This document shows positions 63,304 through 64,000 of a DNA stretch of 64,000 nucleotides, piece after piece. Each line of letters opens with the position of its first letter. Positions within the stretch are counted from its first letter, which is position 1. The position numbers and the translations under genes were made by a program. The notes beneath the pieces were generated by a model that saw nothing but the letters and a program-made list of their open reading frames with translations, ran no database searches and was not told where the DNA came from. The stretch comes from Tubiluchus corallicola (lineage: Eukaryota; Priapulida; Priapulimorpha; Priapulimorphida; Tubiluchidae), in contig JAQGDQ010000085.1 of the NCBI GenBank assembly GCA_030141605.1, positions 436,001-500,000 on the forward strand, in the 5' to 3' direction.

Positions 63304-64000
63304 CTGTAAATTAGAAGTAATAAATTCTAGTTGCAGAAACTGCCTGCAGGTGATGTGAAAACATGTATTTTTAAAGAGCTAGAAAAGTTTAACTATCCAG
63401 TTAATGAATCAAATGACAGTTTATTTGCTAAAAAAGATGATAAAAATTATGAACCACCTCAAAGCCCTCGGATAAAAAACACAGGTGAAGTCTGATTACT
63501 GAACTGAACTATAAATGCATACAGAAAATTTAAATCATCATACTTAGTTGAAAGTTCCAAATGCAACTTTTGCAATATTTCCGTTGTCTGAATATTGAGC
63601 TACTTTTTAGCTAAACTAGCTAATTCAAACTTATTTACCATATTTGCAATTAGTTTAATGGTTAAGAAGCACAGCTACCTAACAGCAGAAACTATTATTA
63701 TAATCCACTTTAGTATCTTAAAAAATATATGCATTTAATCCACGCTTAATAAATCCCCATTTAGCGTCGTTTCATTCTTGTGACACTGAAAATGTGATAC
63801 CTTTTTCGTACTTAAAGGCGGATGCTCTATTTTAACGACAACTTTTTGCTTTGCTCAAAGCCATTTTTGTCTTAACAACAATTTTTTACCTAATTAGATG
63901 CCTTGAATTAATACATATTGTATTATTCTGTTCTAAATACGCACTAGTAACGTAAGACAGTAAAATTATTATTGGTTCCCTAAATATTAAAACTGATTTA
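63304..64000. other. MDN1 intron upstream of exon 1, continuing past the window
   Basis: No further midasin exon is recognisable between the acceptor at 63304 and the end of the window. AT-rich, no gene or repeat identified. Confidence 0.7.

Overview
The window is animal nuclear DNA: AT-rich, intron-rich, with GT-AG introns, tRNA-derived SINE-like repeats, decayed non-LTR retrotransposon (LINE) ends and short inverted-repeat DNA transposons. Gene content and intron structure point to an invertebrate metazoan. I cannot name the phylum from sequence alone.

The main gene is midasin (MDN1/Rea1) on the minus strand. Midasin is the giant AAA+ ATPase that remodels pre-60S ribosomes in the nucleolus and nucleoplasm. 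I resolved 48 exons (63303 down to 135), all with GT-AG borders and continuous reading phase, giving 9,409 coding bases (about 3,136 residues). They run from the end of AAA3 through AAA4, AAA5 and AAA6 and most of the long linker. The N-terminus and AAA1 to AAA3 lie to the right of the window. The D/E-rich tail and MIDAS domain lie to the left.

Layout from right to left: 63303-51111 holds exons 1-12 (AAA3 end to the AAA6 Walker A). 51110-24059 is one 27-kb phase-0 intron that cuts AAA6 just after its GGFEQ motif. 24058-135 holds exons 13-48, closely spaced (rest of AAA6 and the linker).

The giant intron is the accessory part of the window. On its plus strand it carries an intronless rhodopsin-like GPCR (46025-47170) with an altered DRY motif. 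It also carries a Ser/Thr/Pro-rich ORF with a Cys-rich, CaaX-like end (42972-43814) and a possible TATA/first-exon segment near 27.05-27.3 kb. The rest is repeats: LINE 3' ends in both orientations, at least four copies of a SINE-like family with a tRNA-shaped head, a TA-flanked MITE, a hAT-like MITE with a near-perfect 8-bp target duplication, a 20-bp minisatellite and a degenerate ~300-bp tandem repeat.

Two points cut across regions. The MITE at 36757-37109 has a full-length inverted relative at 53948-54419, which fills half of intron 9 and ends 22 bases from an exon. An intron between exons 42 and 43 holds a hammerhead-ribozyme-like core whose closing stems I could not complete.
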